Positions 42,077 through 51,253 of a stretch of DNA of 64,000 nucleotides are shown here, piece after piece. Numbering within the stretch: the stretch's first letter is position 1; each line of letters begins with the position of its first letter. This DNA is from Sphingomonas sp. HMP9. GTDB taxonomy: Bacteria > Pseudomonadota > Alphaproteobacteria > Sphingomonadales > Sphingomonadaceae. Made by a program: the position numbers and the translations under genes. The DNA is taken from contig NZ_AP022673.1 in the NCBI RefSeq assembly GCF_013374115.1, forward strand, positions 2,814,001-2,878,000, read 5' to 3'. The notes under the pieces are model-generated. The model made no database searches and was not told the DNA's origin. It worked only from the letters and a program-made list of their open reading frames with translations.

Positions 42077-43912
42077 TCATGCTGGCACTCGTTTCGTATG
42101 CAATAGGACCGCCGACAGCGCGGCGGGCGTGATCCCGCCGACGCGGGCGGCGGCGGCCAGCGAGGTCGGGCGGGCGGCGCTCAGGCGATCGATCATCTCG
42201 TTCGACAGGCCGGGTATGCGATCATAGGCCAAGTCCTCGGGGAGACGGATCGCCTCGTCGGCACGCAGCCGCGCGACCTCCTGCGCCTGACGTTCGATAT
42301 ACGGCGCGTAGCGGGCGTCCTCTAAGACTTCGTCAACAACCGTGGTCGGAATAGCATTGGCGGCATCCGGTGCAACATGCGCAAGCGTCACGCCGTCGAA
42401 CCGCAGCCAGTCGAACGCGGTCCGCCGTGCGCCGTCACGACCGATCCCCGCCCCCTTGTCGGCGACATGGGTCGCGGTGCGTTCGCAGTCGAGCGATGAT
42501 CGGAAACGGGCGCGATGCTCGGCCAGCGCGTGTTGGTGCGCGAGACGCTCGGGTCCAAGGCACCCTGCCGCTTCGGCAATGCCGCCAAGCCGCGTCTCGG
42601 CGTTGTCCGCACGCAGCGACAGGCGGAACTCGGCGCGCGCGGTGAGCATCCGATAGGGCTCGGTCACGCCCTGCAGCGTCAAGTCGTCGATCATGACGCC
42701 CAGATAGCTCGACGCGCGATCGAGGATCACCGGCGCCAACTCGCACGCATAGGCCGCGGCGTTGAGCCCGGCGACGAGCCCCTGCCCTGCCGCTTCCTCA
42801 TACCCTGTCGTGCCGTTGATCTGCCCCGCGCAAAACACGCCCTCGATCGCGCGCAGCGCCAACCGCGTGTCGAGCGCGCGCGGATCGATATGGTCATACT
42901 CGACAGCATAACCCGGCATCGTCATCGTCACGCGTTCGAGACCGGGGATGCTCGCCAGCATCGCCGCCTGGACCTCGATCGGGAGCGAGGTCGACAGGCC
43001 ATTGGGATAGACCGTCGAATCGTCGAGCCCCTCGGGCTCGAGAAACACCTGATGCCCGTCGCGATCGCCGAATCGGTGGACCTTGTCCTCTATCGACGGG
43101 CAATAGCGCGGCCCCGCGGCCTCGATCGCGCCGGTGAACAGCGGCGACCGGTGGAATGCCTCGCGGATGATCGCGTGCGTCCGGTCGGTCGTGCGTGTGA
43201 TCGCGCAGGCGATCTGCGGCAGCGGACGCGCGCGCGTCATCGGCGACATCGTCCAGGGATCGAGGTCGGAGGGCTGCTCGGCGAGCGCCCCCCAGTCGAT
43301 CGTACGACCGTCGAGCCGAGGTGGCGTGCCCGTCTTCAACCGCGCCATCGGCAGGTCGCGTGCGCGGAGTTGGTCGGCCAGCGGCTTGGCAGCGCGCTCG
43401 CCGATCCGTCCGCCTTCCTCGCGATCGTCGCCACGGAAGATGCGGCCGCCGAGGAACGTGCCCGTCGCCAGCACGACCGCGCGCGCCTTTACGATCGCGC
43501 CGTCCGCCAGCACGACACCCGCCATGCGATCGCCCTCGAAATGGAGCGCGATGGCCTCTCCTTCGACGATCGACAGCCCCGCGGTCGCCGCCAGTATCGT
43601 CTGGATCGCGTGCGAATATAACCGGCGGTCGGCCTGGATGCGCGGCCCCTGCACCGCCGATCCCTTGCTGCGATTGAGCATCCGGTAATGAATCGCAGCG
43701 GCATCCGCGGCTCGCCCGATCAGCCCGTCGAACGCGTCGACTTCGCGGACCATATGCCCTTTGCCGAGCCCGCCGATCGCAGGATTACAGGACATGGCGC
43801 CAATATGCCGCGCGTCGAACGACACGAGCGCGGTGCGCGCGCCCCTGCGCGCCGCCGCGGCTGCGGCTTCGGTTCCGGCATGGCCACCGCCAACCACCAC
43901 TACATCGAACAT
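42077..43912 (-). CDS. mnmG: tRNA uridine modification protein MnmG (GidA)
   Basis: A 611-residue FAD protein that, with MnmE, puts the carboxymethylaminomethyl group on U34 of certain tRNAs. The Rossmann motif [20 protein letters not shown] is at the N-terminus, [21 protein letters not shown] follows, and GATGYEE-like [14 protein letters not shown] sits in the centre. The C-terminal helical domain that binds MnmE ends the chain. Length matches the family. It lies between mnmE and rsmG in the origin-proximal operon. Confidence 0.97.
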   Translation of the reverse strand: MFDVVVVGGGHAGTEAAAAAARRGARTALVSFDARHIGAMSCNPAIGGLGKGHMVREVDAFDGLIGRAADAAAIHYRMLNRSKGSAVQGPRIQADRRLYSHAIQTILAATAGLSIVEGEAIALHFEGDRMAGVVLADGAIVKARAVVLATGTFLGGRIFRGDDREEGGRIGERAAKPLADQLRARDLPMARLKTGTPPRLDGRTIDWGALAEQPSDLDPWTMSPMTRARPLPQIACAITRTTDRTHAIIREAFHRSPLFTGAIEAAGPRYCPSIEDKVHRFGDRDGHQVFLEPEGLDDSTVYPNGLSTSLPIEVQAAMLASIPGLERVTMTMPGYAVEYDHIDPRALDTRLALRAIEGVFCAGQINGTTGYEEAAGQGLVAGLNAAAYACELAPVILDRASSYLGVMIDDLTLQGVTEPYRMLTARAEFRLSLRADNAETRLGGIAEAAGCLGPERLAHQHALAEHRARFRSSLDCERTATHVADKGAGIGRDGARRTAFDWLRFDGVTLAHVAPDAANAIPTTVVDEVLEDARYAPYIERQAQEVARLRADEAIRLPEDLAYDRIPGLSNEMIDRLSAARPTSLAAAARVGGITPAALSAVLLHTKRVPA

Positions 43913-43950
43913 GTCACCGCCCTAGAACGGCGCAGGGAGCGCGTCAAAGA

Positions 43951-43966
43951 TGTTCCACGTGGAACA
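43951..43966. other. parS site 2 (between mnmE and mnmG)
   Basis: TGTTCCACGTGGAACA, a perfect ParB site immediately after the mnmE stop codon. Confidence 0.95.
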
Positions 43967-45244
43967 TCACTTGCCGATGCAGAAACGTCCGAACAGCGCG
44001 TCGAGCATCTCCCCCGTCGCGTCGAGGCCGAGAACGCCAGCGAGGATAGCGCGCGCCTGCCGGAGATGCTCGGCGAGGATGAGCGCATCCGAACCGGCAT
44101 AGTGCAGCGCTTCGACCGCTAGCGCGCATTGCCGCCGCTGGTGCGCCTTGAGCGCGATCGCGTCGCTGCGCGGGAGCATCGCCGCGGCGCGGGCATGCAA
44201 GGCAGCCCATAGCCGGTCGAGCGATCCGCGGTCGGTCTGCGCGATGGCAAGCGCGCGGCCTTGCGGGATCGCGCCCCGCCCCGGCAGATCGGCGCGCGCG
44301 TGGATCCAGATCGCGTCGGCGCGCGGCGGTGGCGTGTCGGCCAACCAGAGGACTATGTCGGCAGCCGCCAGCGCATCCTCGGCACGTGTCACGCCGATCG
44401 CCTCGATCGGGTCCTGCGTATCGATCAGCCCCGCGGTATCGGTGAGCACATAGGCGACGCCGTCACGCGTCACGGGCAATTCGATCCGGTCGCGCGTCGT
44501 CCCCGATATTGGCGAGACGATCGCCGCATCGCGCTCGCCGAGCAGATTGAGCAACGTCGACTTGCCGCTATTGGGGGGGCCGCCGATCACGACGCGCAAG
44601 CCATCCTTCAGCCGCTCGACCGGTGGCGCGGCGATCACCGTTTCGATCTCGCCGGCTAGCGCACTCACCCCGGCAACGATCGCCTCGAACGCAGCGCTGT
44701 CGCTGGCGACGTCGTCCTCGTCGGCAAAATCGAGCATCGCCTCGATGCGGGCGGACAGCATCGCGACCGAGTCCATCCAGCCGCGCACCGCCTGGCTCAC
44801 CCGTCCTTCCGCCGCGGTCATCGCCGCGACGCGTTGCCCCTCGGTTTCGGCTTCGAGCAGGTCGGCAAGACCCTCGGCCTCGGTGAGGTCGATGCGGCCG
44901 TTGGTCAGCGCACGCCGGGTGAACTCGCCGGGTTCGGCGGGACGAAGCCCGGCGACCGCGGACAAGGCCTGCTCGACCGCGGCGATCACGGCACGACCGC
45001 CATGGCAGTGGAGCTCGACGAGATCCTCGCCGGTCGCGGTGTTGGGACCCGGGAAGACGATGACCAACGCACGGTCGAGCAAAGCCCCGCCCGCATCGCG
45101 TAAGCCCCGCAGGCTCGCATGACGCGGCGCGGGCAGTGGCCCCGCCAGCGCCTGCGCTGCGGCGAACGCGTTTGGCCCGCTGATCCGGACGACGGCGATC
45201 GCCGCGGGCGGGCGCCCGCTCGATACCGCGAAGATCGTTTTCAC
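43967..45244 (-). CDS. mnmE: tRNA modification GTPase MnmE
   Basis: A 425-residue MnmE. The N-terminal formyltetrahydrofolate-binding part (FAVSSGRPPAAIAVVRISG, TGEDLVELHCHGG) is followed by a G domain with G1 GPPNSGKSTLLN, G2 ISGTTRD and G3 DTAGL, and it closes with the essential CIGK. It is slightly short but complete. The stop sits against a parS site. It starts the gene string mnmE-mnmG-rsmG-parA-parB. Confidence 0.97.
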   Translation of the reverse strand: MKTIFAVSSGRPPAAIAVVRISGPNAFAAAQALAGPLPAPRHASLRGLRDAGGALLDRALVIVFPGPNTATGEDLVELHCHGGRAVIAAVEQALSAVAGLRPAEPGEFTRRALTNGRIDLTEAEGLADLLEAETEGQRVAAMTAAEGRVSQAVRGWMDSVAMLSARIEAMLDFADEDDVASDSAAFEAIVAGVSALAGEIETVIAAPPVERLKDGLRVVIGGPPNSGKSTLLNLLGERDAAIVSPISGTTRDRIELPVTRDGVAYVLTDTAGLIDTQDPIEAIGVTRAEDALAAADIVLWLADTPPPRADAIWIHARADLPGRGAIPQGRALAIAQTDRGSLDRLWAALHARAAAMLPRSDAIALKAHQRRQCALAVEALHYAGSDALILAEHLRQARAILAGVLGLDATGEMLDALFGRFCIGK

Positions 45245-45251
45245 GTAGAAC

Positions 45252-45485
45252 TCAGCTGCTTTTCGTCGCGGTGTCGAACATGCGTTTCCACATCGCCATC
45301 CCCGCCTCGCCCATCGGCTGCCACCCGCGCATCATCGATTCGAGCATCTCGGGCTTCATCTGGCCGTCGGGGATCGCGTCCATCATCATCGCGACATAGC
45401 GGTCATGGATCGGAGTCAGATCGGGCAGCCCAACCGCACGGCGCGCCTCTTCCGGAGTACATTCGATCTCGATATTCATCTTCAT
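45252..45485 (-). CDS. DUF6489-like small protein
   Basis: A 77-residue protein (MKMNIEIECTPEEARRAVGL... ending MFDTATKSS), which I match from memory to the DUF6489 family found next to mnmE in Sphingomonadales. It is rich in Met and predicted to be two or three helices with no membrane segment. Its stop is 7 bp upstream of the mnmE start, so co-transcription is likely. Function is unknown. Confidence 0.8.
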   Translation of the reverse strand: MKMNIEIECTPEEARRAVGLPDLTPIHDRYVAMMMDAIPDGQMKPEMLESMMRGWQPMGEAGMAMWKRMFDTATKSS

Positions 45486-45541
45486 GTGCGACACCCCCGA
45501 TGACGCTTGAGCGGCCGATCGGGGCGCTGCATAGCAAGGCC

Positions 45542-46015
45542 ATGTATGCGCGCGATGCCGCCTCGATCGCAACGCCAATCGGGCTGGTCCGCGTGACCGG
45601 CACCGCGGACCGGATCGACTCGATCGCGATACTGGCGGGCGGCGATGCCGTCCCGAGTGATGCGCCTGCGATCCGCGAGGCACTGCGCCAGATCGAGGCG
45701 TATTTCGCGAAGCGACTGACGGTCTTCGATCTGCCGCTCGCCCCCTCGCCTACCGACCGCGGCGCGGTCCTCCGCCAGGGGATCGTCGACATCGGCTACG
45801 GCCAGACCGCGAGCTACGGCGCGCTGGCCAAGGCGATCCGGTCGAGCGCGCGGGCGATCGGCCAGGCGTGCGCGCGCAATCCGTTTCCGATCGTCGTCCC
45901 CTGCCACCGAATCCTAGGAGCCGGGGGCAGGCTTGGTGCGTATTCCGCAGGCAACGGCCCGATCACCAAATCCAGGCTGCTCGACCACGAACGGCCGCAA
46001 GGAGGATTGCTATGA
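45542..46015 (+). CDS. ogt: Methylated-DNA-[protein]-cysteine S-methyltransferase (Ogt-like)
   Basis: A 157-residue suicide repair protein that takes alkyl groups from O6-alkylguanine. The active cysteine is Cys121 in IVVPCHRILGAGG, with the recognition helix YGALAKAIRSSARAIGQAC and an Asn/Arg pair ahead of it. ATG at 45542 starts at the first family-like residues; an ATG at 45500 would add 14 residues. The stop overlaps the next gene's start (ATGA). It diverges from DUF6489. Confidence 0.9.
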   Translation: MYARDAASIATPIGLVRVTGTADRIDSIAILAGGDAVPSDAPAIREALRQIEAYFAKRLTVFDLPLAPSPTDRGAVLRQGIVDIGYGQTASYGALAKAIRSSARAIGQACARNPFPIVVPCHRILGAGGRLGAYSAGNGPITKSRLLDHERPQGGLL

Positions 46016-46713
46016 CGAACACCACCACCATCTCGACGCTCGCCGGCGATGGCGAATTCACCGCGTATCGCGCGACGCCGGCCGGCACGCCCAAGGCCGC
46101 GATCGTCGTGATCCAGGAGATCTTCGGCGTGAACGCCGGTATCCGCCGCAAGTGCGACACGCTTGCCGAAGCCGGCTATCTGGCGATCGCGCCAGACCTG
46201 TTCTGGCGGCTTGAGCCCGGCATCGAGCTCGATCCCGACATTAAGCCCGAGTTCGACCGCGCTCTCGAACTGATGGGCCAGTTCGACCAGGACAAGGGTA
46301 TCGCTGATATCGACGCGAGCATTCGCGCCGTCCGCAACGAGCTCGGTGACGGTGGCAAGGTCGGCGTGGTCGGTTACTGCCTAGGCGGTCGCCTCGCATT
46401 CATGACCGCGGCGCGCACCGACGTCGATGCGAGCGTTGGCTATTACGGTGTCGGGATCGACGGGCTGCTCGGGGAGAAGCATGCGATCGCGCACCCGGTG
46501 TTGCTCCACGTTCCCGAAGAGGATCATTTCGTCGACAAGGATTCACAGGCGGCGATGCACGCCGGGCTCGACGATCACCCCAAGGTCACGATCTACGATT
46601 ATGCGGGCGAGGATCACGGCTTCGCGACCGAGTTCGGCGAGCGCCGGTCGGACGCAGCGGCAAAGCTGGCCGACGAGCGGACGGCCAAGTTCTTCGCCGA
46701 GCATCTGGACTAA
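46012..46713 (+). CDS. Dienelactone hydrolase-family protein
   Basis: A 233-residue alpha/beta hydrolase of the dienelactone hydrolase family. The nucleophile is Cys123 in GVVGYCLGGRLAF, the acid is in HVPEEDHF and the histidine in YAGEDHGFA. Such enzymes act on lactones in aromatic breakdown but many members have other roles. A strong GGAGGATT ribosome binding site precedes ATG 46012. It overlaps the ogt-like gene (ATGA). No aromatic pathway genes lie nearby, so the physiological substrate is unknown. Confidence 0.9.
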   Translation: MTNTTTISTLAGDGEFTAYRATPAGTPKAAIVVIQEIFGVNAGIRRKCDTLAEAGYLAIAPDLFWRLEPGIELDPDIKPEFDRALELMGQFDQDKGIADIDASIRAVRNELGDGGKVGVVGYCLGGRLAFMTAARTDVDASVGYYGVGIDGLLGEKHAIAHPVLLHVPEEDHFVDKDSQAAMHAGLDDHPKVTIYDYAGEDHGFATEFGERRSDAAAKLADERTAKFFAEHLD

Positions 46714-46728
46714 GCGGGCCCCGACTAC

Positions 46729-46827
46729 CGTCGTCATTCCCGCGGAGGCGGGAATCCATACTGGCTGGCGTCGCTGCAAGATGGCCGCCCATTGAGGATA
46801 TGGATCCCCGCCTGCGCGGGGATGACG
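46729..46827. repeat. Hairpin repeat, CGCAGGCGGG family (copy 2)
   Basis: Arms GTCGTCATTCCCGCGGAGGC (46729-46748) extended, and its inverted partner near 46800-46827. It matches copy 1 at 39628-39725 in arms, spacing and a shared ATATGGATCC segment, and lies between convergent genes. Confidence 0.88.
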
Positions 46828-46882
46828 ATAGGGTGTGTGTTGGGGCGAGAAACGCGCGGCATGACGAGCAGCGACGGATATG

Positions 46883-46920
46883 AAAAAGGCCTCGTCGGGA
46901 AATCCCGGCGAGGCCTTTTT
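46883..46920. terminator. Bidirectional terminator between DLH and TerC genes
   Basis: AAAAAGGCCTCGTCGGG...CCCGGCGAGGCCTTTTT: a near-perfect stem with an A-run before and a T-run after, so it can terminate both strands. Confidence 0.92.
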
Positions 46921-46941
46921 GCTATCCTTGGTGCGACACCA

Positions 46942-47676
46942 TCACTTGAACAGCGTGATGATCCCCAGCGTGTCGCTGGTCCCGGTCCAGCCTTCGTAGA
47001 TCATCTTGAACGCGACCAGGACGATGACGGCCAGGCCGATATAGGCGATCCAGCGATGGCGGTTGATGATGCGCGCGATGAAGTTCGCGGCCAGGCCCAT
47101 CATCGCGACCGACAGCAACAGCCCGATGACGAGGATGCCGGGATGCTCGCGCGCCGCGCCAGCGACGGCCAGCACATTGTCGAGGCTCATCGAGACGTCG
47201 GCGACCGCAACCGCCCAGGCCGCGGCGACAAAGCTCTTGCGGGACTTGATCCCCGAGCGCTCGTCGCCCTCGATCTCTTCGGATCCGGGATTGTCCGCGC
47301 CCTCGCGGATTTCACGCCAGAACTTCCAGCTGACCCACAGCAGCAGCAGGCCGCCCGCGAAGATCAGACCGACGATCCCCATCAGCCACGTCACGATCAG
47401 CGCGAAGAAGATGCGCAGGACGAGCGCCGCGCCGATGCCGATCAGGATGACCTTCTTGCGCTGGTCGGCGGGAAGCCCCGCGGCGAGTGCGCCGACGACG
47501 ATCGCATTGTCCCCTGCGAGGACGAGATCGATCATCAGGACCGATCCGAACGCGGCCAATGCCTTGGGATCGCCAAGGTTGGAGAAGTCGGCGACGATGT
47601 GCTGCCAGATTTCCAGCGGCGAGCCAGGTCCGGCGACTCCCGATGCGGCGGCGGCCAGCATGGCGATGATACTCAA
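46942..47676 (-). CDS. TerC-family integral membrane protein
   Basis: A 244-residue TerC family membrane protein with about seven helices. Conserved acidic residues sit in helices SVLMIDLVLAGDNAIVVG and VADVSMSLDNVLAVAG, the family's two D-x4-N/D repeats thought to bind metals. TerC proteins are linked to manganese export or to tellurite resistance. It terminates at the bidirectional terminator and starts 217 bp upstream of the end of rho. Confidence 0.93.
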   Translation of the reverse strand: MSIIAMLAAAASGVAGPGSPLEIWQHIVADFSNLGDPKALAAFGSVLMIDLVLAGDNAIVVGALAAGLPADQRKKVILIGIGAALVLRIFFALIVTWLMGIVGLIFAGGLLLLWVSWKFWREIREGADNPGSEEIEGDERSGIKSRKSFVAAAWAVAVADVSMSLDNVLAVAGAAREHPGILVIGLLLSVAMMGLAANFIARIINRHRWIAYIGLAVIVLVAFKMIYEGWTGTSDTLGIITLFK

Positions 47677-47748
47677 GATGTCAGCTCCCGGTGACGGGCC
47701 ACCGCCGGTGCGCGGGGGTGGCGGATTTCATGGTGTTTCATAGCAAAG

Positions 47749-47780
47749 CGGCACGCGAAAGCCATTGCTCTCGCGTGCCG
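47749..47780 (-). terminator. Intrinsic terminator downstream of rho
   Basis: CGGCACGCGA (47749-47758) pairs with TCGCGTGCCG (47771-47780); on the minus strand the stem is followed by a short T-run. It is about 114 bp beyond the rho stop codon. Confidence 0.6.
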
Positions 47781-47893
47781 CCTGGTCGGTCTTTTGGGCG
47801 GACAAGGGCTAAGCCCATGTCGTCGGTCGGGGCGCTGCCCCGCCGGCCGGATCGATGCGAGTCCTGCGTCAGCTTGGCGCAGGCCGCACTCGG

Positions 47894-49150
47894 TTATTGA
47901 TTCATGCTGTCGAAGAAATTCTCGTTGGTCTTCGAATCCTTCATCTTGTCGAGCAGGAACTCCATCGCGTCGATCGTGCCCATCTGCATCAGGATGCGAC
48001 GCAGGACCCACATCTTGGAAAGCTTGGCCTTGTCGACCAGCAACTCTTCCTTGCGCGTACCCGACTTGCCGACGTCGAGCGCCGGGAAGATGCGCTTGTC
48101 GGCGACCTTGCGATCGAGCACGATTTCCGAGTTACCGGTGCCCTTGAACTCCTCGAAGATCACCTCGTCCATGCGGCTGCCCGTATCGATCAGCGCGGTC
48201 GCGATGATCGAGAGCGAACCGCCCTCCTCGATGTTGCGCGCGGCACCGAAGAAGCGCTTCGGACGCTGCAGCGCGTTCGCATCGACACCGCCGGTCAGGA
48301 CCTTGCCCGACGACGGCACGACGGTGTTGTAGGCGCGACCGAGACGCGTGATCGAGTCGAGCAGGATCACGACGTCCTTCTTGTGCTCGACCAGACGCTT
48401 GGCCTTTTCGATCACCATTTCGGCGACCTGGACGTGGCGCTGCGCGGGTTCGTCGAACGTCGAGCTGACGACCTCGCCCTTCACGCTGCGCTGCATGTCG
48501 GTGACTTCCTCGGGGCGCTCGTCGATCAGCAGGACGATCAGGAACACCTCGGGGTGATTGTCGGTGATCGCCTTGGCCATGTTCTGCAACATGACGGTCT
48601 TGCCGACGCGCGGCGGCGCGACGATCAGCGTGCGCTGGCCCTTGCCCTGCGGCGACACGATGTCGATCACGCGGGCCGACTTGTCCTTGACGGTCGGGTC
48701 GGCCGGATCGAGCGTCAGTTTGCTCTCGGGGTAGAGCGGCGTGAGATTGTCGAAATTGACGCGGTGGCGGACGACGTCGGGATCGTCGAAATTGACGGCC
48801 GTGAGCTTCACAAGCGAGAAATAACGCTCGCCATCCTTCGGCCCGCGGATCTCGCCCTCGACCGTATCACCGGTCCGCAGGCCGAACTTCCGGACCTGGT
48901 TCGGCGAGATATAGATGTCGTCGGGCCCGGCGAGATAGTTCGACTCCGGCGAGCGCAGGAAGCCGAAGCCGTCGGGCAGCACTTCGATCGTGCCGAGCCC
49001 CATGATCTGGTCGCCATTGTCCGCCTGCACCTTCAGGATCGCGAACAGCAGGTCCTGCTTGCGCAGCGTCGAGGCGCTCTCGACCCCCAGTTCCTCGGCA
49101 AGCTGGACCAGCTCGGCAGGCTTCTTTTTCTTCAGGTCTTTGAGATGCAT
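47894..49150 (-). CDS. rho: Transcription termination factor Rho
   Basis: A 418-residue Rho hexameric helicase. The N-terminal cold-shock-like RNA-binding domain has [14 protein letters not shown]; then Walker [12 protein letters not shown], Walker [14 protein letters not shown] and the Q/R-loop segments are intact, ending [15 protein letters not shown] at 49150 begins [16 protein letters not shown], the conserved start, so the upstream open frame to 49240 is not used. It is the third gene of a hemE-hemJ-rho string. Confidence 0.97.
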   Translation of the reverse strand: MHLKDLKKKKPAELVQLAEELGVESASTLRKQDLLFAILKVQADNGDQIMGLGTIEVLPDGFGFLRSPESNYLAGPDDIYISPNQVRKFGLRTGDTVEGEIRGPKDGERYFSLVKLTAVNFDDPDVVRHRVNFDNLTPLYPESKLTLDPADPTVKDKSARVIDIVSPQGKGQRTLIVAPPRVGKTVMLQNMAKAITDNHPEVFLIVLLIDERPEEVTDMQRSVKGEVVSSTFDEPAQRHVQVAEMVIEKAKRLVEHKKDVVILLDSITRLGRAYNTVVPSSGKVLTGGVDANALQRPKRFFGAARNIEEGGSLSIIATALIDTGSRMDEVIFEEFKGTGNSEIVLDRKVADKRIFPALDVGKSGTRKEELLVDKAKLSKMWVLRRILMQMGTIDAMEFLLDKMKDSKTNENFFDSMNQ

Positions 49151-49333
49151 GGGGATTTCCGGATAGCGATCAACGGGAACAGGTTCGGTCTGCGCGTGCG
49201 CTGGAAAGCGGAACTGGGCGAGCCGAACAGGCAGGACCACACGACCGGGCAGGACGCCAGGAGGCCGTGCTGGGAATTGGGGTAGAATTGAGGGGGCGGT
49301 TAGTCAAGCGGGGACGGGAGAACCGCGCTTACC

Positions 49334-49411
49334 GTTCTCCTGCGCACGCAGGAGCCCAGGATCACGAACGCTAACGCCTGTAACCCTGGGCTCCTGCGTT
49401 CGCAGGAGCAC
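49334..49411. repeat. Hairpin repeat (CGCGAACGCG family, copy 2)
   Basis: Arms GTTCTCCTGCGCACGCAGGA (49334-49353) extended by GCCCAGG, and the inverted partner 49384-49411. Same layout and near-identical core as 26616-26695. It lies between rho and hemJ on the same strand. Confidence 0.85.
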
Positions 49412-49417
49412 TCGGGT

Positions 49418-49879
49418 TCAGAACGGCTTCACGATCACCAGCACGACGATCAGCGTCACCGCAAGCGCGGGCACCTCGTTAAGCATCCGCAAGTGCTTGC
49501 CAGTCAGCGTCGGCTTCCCCGCCGCCAGCTTCTTCGAATAGCCGACCATCCAGCCGTGATACCCCGTCAGCAGAAACACCAGCAGCAGCTTGAGGTGCAG
49601 CCACCCCAGCCCCGGCGCACCGTCCGCCAGCCCGAGGTTCAGCGACAGCGCGATCCCCAGCACCCAGACGACGATCATCGCCGGCGTCAGGATGATGCTG
49701 CGGATCTTGCCCTCGCGCTCGACCCAGTTCGCCGCCTCGCCCGTATTACCGGCCGCCAGCGCCTCCTGGTGATAGACGAGATAGCGCGGCATCATGAACA
49801 GCCCCGCCATCCAGAAGATCACGAAGATCAGGTGCGCAGCCTTCACCCAGTCATAGGCTGCCCCGAGAAAACCGCTCAT
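49418..49879 (-). CDS. hemJ: Protoporphyrinogen IX oxidase HemJ (CopD-like)
   Basis: A 153-residue membrane protein with four helices (WVKAAHLIFVIFWMAGLF, then three more), matching the HemJ family that oxidises protoporphyrinogen IX using quinone. The conserved His in KAAHLIFV and Arg/Lys residues at helix ends are present. It overlaps the hemE stop (ATGA), forming a haem gene pair, and precedes rho. A CopD-like name is common for this family. Confidence 0.92.
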   Translation of the reverse strand: MSGFLGAAYDWVKAAHLIFVIFWMAGLFMMPRYLVYHQEALAAGNTGEAANWVEREGKIRSIILTPAMIVVWVLGIALSLNLGLADGAPGLGWLHLKLLLVFLLTGYHGWMVGYSKKLAAGKPTLTGKHLRMLNEVPALAVTLIVVLVIVKPF

Positions 49880-50925
49880 GTCGTGCTCCTAACGCGGGCG
49901 ATCAGCTGCTCGACATGCGCGATGGGCGTGTCGGGCAGGATGCCGTGGCCGAGGTTGAAGATATGCGGCCGCGTAGGGAACGCCGCCAGGATCCGGTCGA
50001 TCGCCGCGTCGAGATCCGCGCCGCCCGCGATCAACGCGAGCGGATCGAGATTGCCCTGCACCGGCATATCTTCGGGCAAAGATGCGTTGGCCCAGACCGG
50101 ATCGACCGTCTCGTCCAGCCCGATCGTATCGACCCCCGTCTCACGCGCATAGGCGGGCAGCTTGCCCCCTGCCCCCTTCGGAAAGCCGATCACCGGCACC
50201 CCCGGACACCGCGCATGCAACTGATCGACGATCCGCGCGGTCGGCGCGATCACCCAGCGTTCGAACTGCGCGGGCGAGAGCGACCCCGACCAGCTGTCGA
50301 ACAGCTGCACCGCGTCGACGCCAGCCTCGATCTGCCGCGCGAGATAGTCGACGGTGTTGTCTGCGATCGCATCGATGATCGCGCCGAACGCCGCCGGGTC
50401 GGCATAGGCGAAGCGGCGCGTCTCGGACTGATCCTTACTACCCTTGCCCGCTACCATATAGGTCGCGACCGTCCAGGGAGAGCCTGCAAAGCCCAGGAAC
50501 GTCGTCTCGGGCGGCAATCCCCCGGCAACCTTGGCGACGGTGCCGTAGACCGGCTCCAGGCGATCGGGGACGGCCTGCAACCGATCGAGCGCATGATCGA
50601 CCAGCGCGGGTTCGAGCCGCGGCCCCTCGCCGACCCCGAAGCTGAGGTCCTGGCCAAGCGCCCATGGGATCATCAGGATGTCGGAGAACAGGATCGAGCC
50701 GTCGAACCCGAACCGGCGGATCGGCTGGAGCGTCACCTCGGCGGCGGCGTCGGGATCGGTCGCCAGCGCGAGGAATCCCCCCTTCTCGGCACGCAGCGCG
50801 CGATATTCGGGGAGATAGCGCCCCGCCTGCCGCATGAGCCACAGCGGCGGCACGGCCTGACGCTCCCCGCGAAGAGTCGCCAGGAGGGACTTGAAGGCGA
50901 GCGAATTGGAGGTCGGATCGGTCAG
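49876..50925 (-). CDS. hemE: Uroporphyrinogen decarboxylase HemE (probable CTG start)
   Basis: A ~349-residue uroporphyrinogen decarboxylase that converts uroporphyrinogen III to coproporphyrinogen III. It has PPLWLMRQAGRYLPEYRALR, DGSILFSDILMIPWALG and FNLGHGILPDTPIAHVEQL. The first ATG/GTG/TTG in frame is GTG 50853, which would delete ~24 conserved N-terminal residues; CTG at 50925 gives LTDPTSNSLAFKSLLATLRG and the family's normal length. It is adjacent to the proposed oriC. It is coupled to hemJ (ATGA). Confidence 0.95.
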   Translation of the reverse strand: MTDPTSNSLAFKSLLATLRGERQAVPPLWLMRQAGRYLPEYRALRAEKGGFLALATDPDAAAEVTLQPIRRFGFDGSILFSDILMIPWALGQDLSFGVGEGPRLEPALVDHALDRLQAVPDRLEPVYGTVAKVAGGLPPETTFLGFAGSPWTVATYMVAGKGSKDQSETRRFAYADPAAFGAIIDAIADNTVDYLARQIEAGVDAVQLFDSWSGSLSPAQFERWVIAPTARIVDQLHARCPGVPVIGFPKGAGGKLPAYARETGVDTIGLDETVDPVWANASLPEDMPVQGNLDPLALIAGGADLDAAIDRILAAFPTRPHIFNLGHGILPDTPIAHVEQLIARVRSTT

Positions 50926-50929
50926 CGGA

Positions 50930-51250
50930 GCACCCTTCTTCTACTATAAGAAGATTCAAGAAATAGGTTGTTGCAGTGGTTGGGCGGTTGAACCCGGGAC
51001 TTATGCGGTGATCCCGGAATTGCCAACAGCTTGACCCTCGCGCACCGGGACAAACGCGCTGATTCGATTCAAGGCTCCCCGTTACCCACAGCCTGTGGAT
51101 AAAATCGGAGGCTGTGCGCGAGCGTGTGGATAGAATCGCTGTTATCCACGGCGAACCCGTCGCTTGGCGAGGCGGACGAGTTACGCTAGCCGTTCTCCCC
51201 ATGTTATCCACAGATTCACGCCCATGGACCCGCTCGCTGGGGATAAAACG
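50930..51250. other. oriC: Chromosomal replication origin (oriC) candidate
   Basis: A 320-bp intergenic region between hemE (minus) and a plus-strand gene. A short AT-rich stretch lies near 50936-50975 (TTCTACTATAAGAAGATTCA). DnaA boxes: TTACCCACA 51082-51090; TTATCCACA in reverse at 51094-51102; CTATCCACA in reverse 51125-51133; TTATCCACG 51142-51150; TTATCCACA 51204-51212; TTATCCCCA in reverse 51238-51246. Genes run outward on both sides, and hemE-adjacent origins are known in Alphaproteobacteria (Caulobacter). Two boxes match the consensus exactly; others differ by one base. Confidence 0.85.
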
Positions 51251-51253
51251 CCG

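Noticed and set aside
47677..47760. Possible manganese (yybP-ykoY) riboswitch upstream of terC
   Set aside because: The conserved loop sequences of that riboswitch were not found; only a generic GC-rich hairpin is seen.
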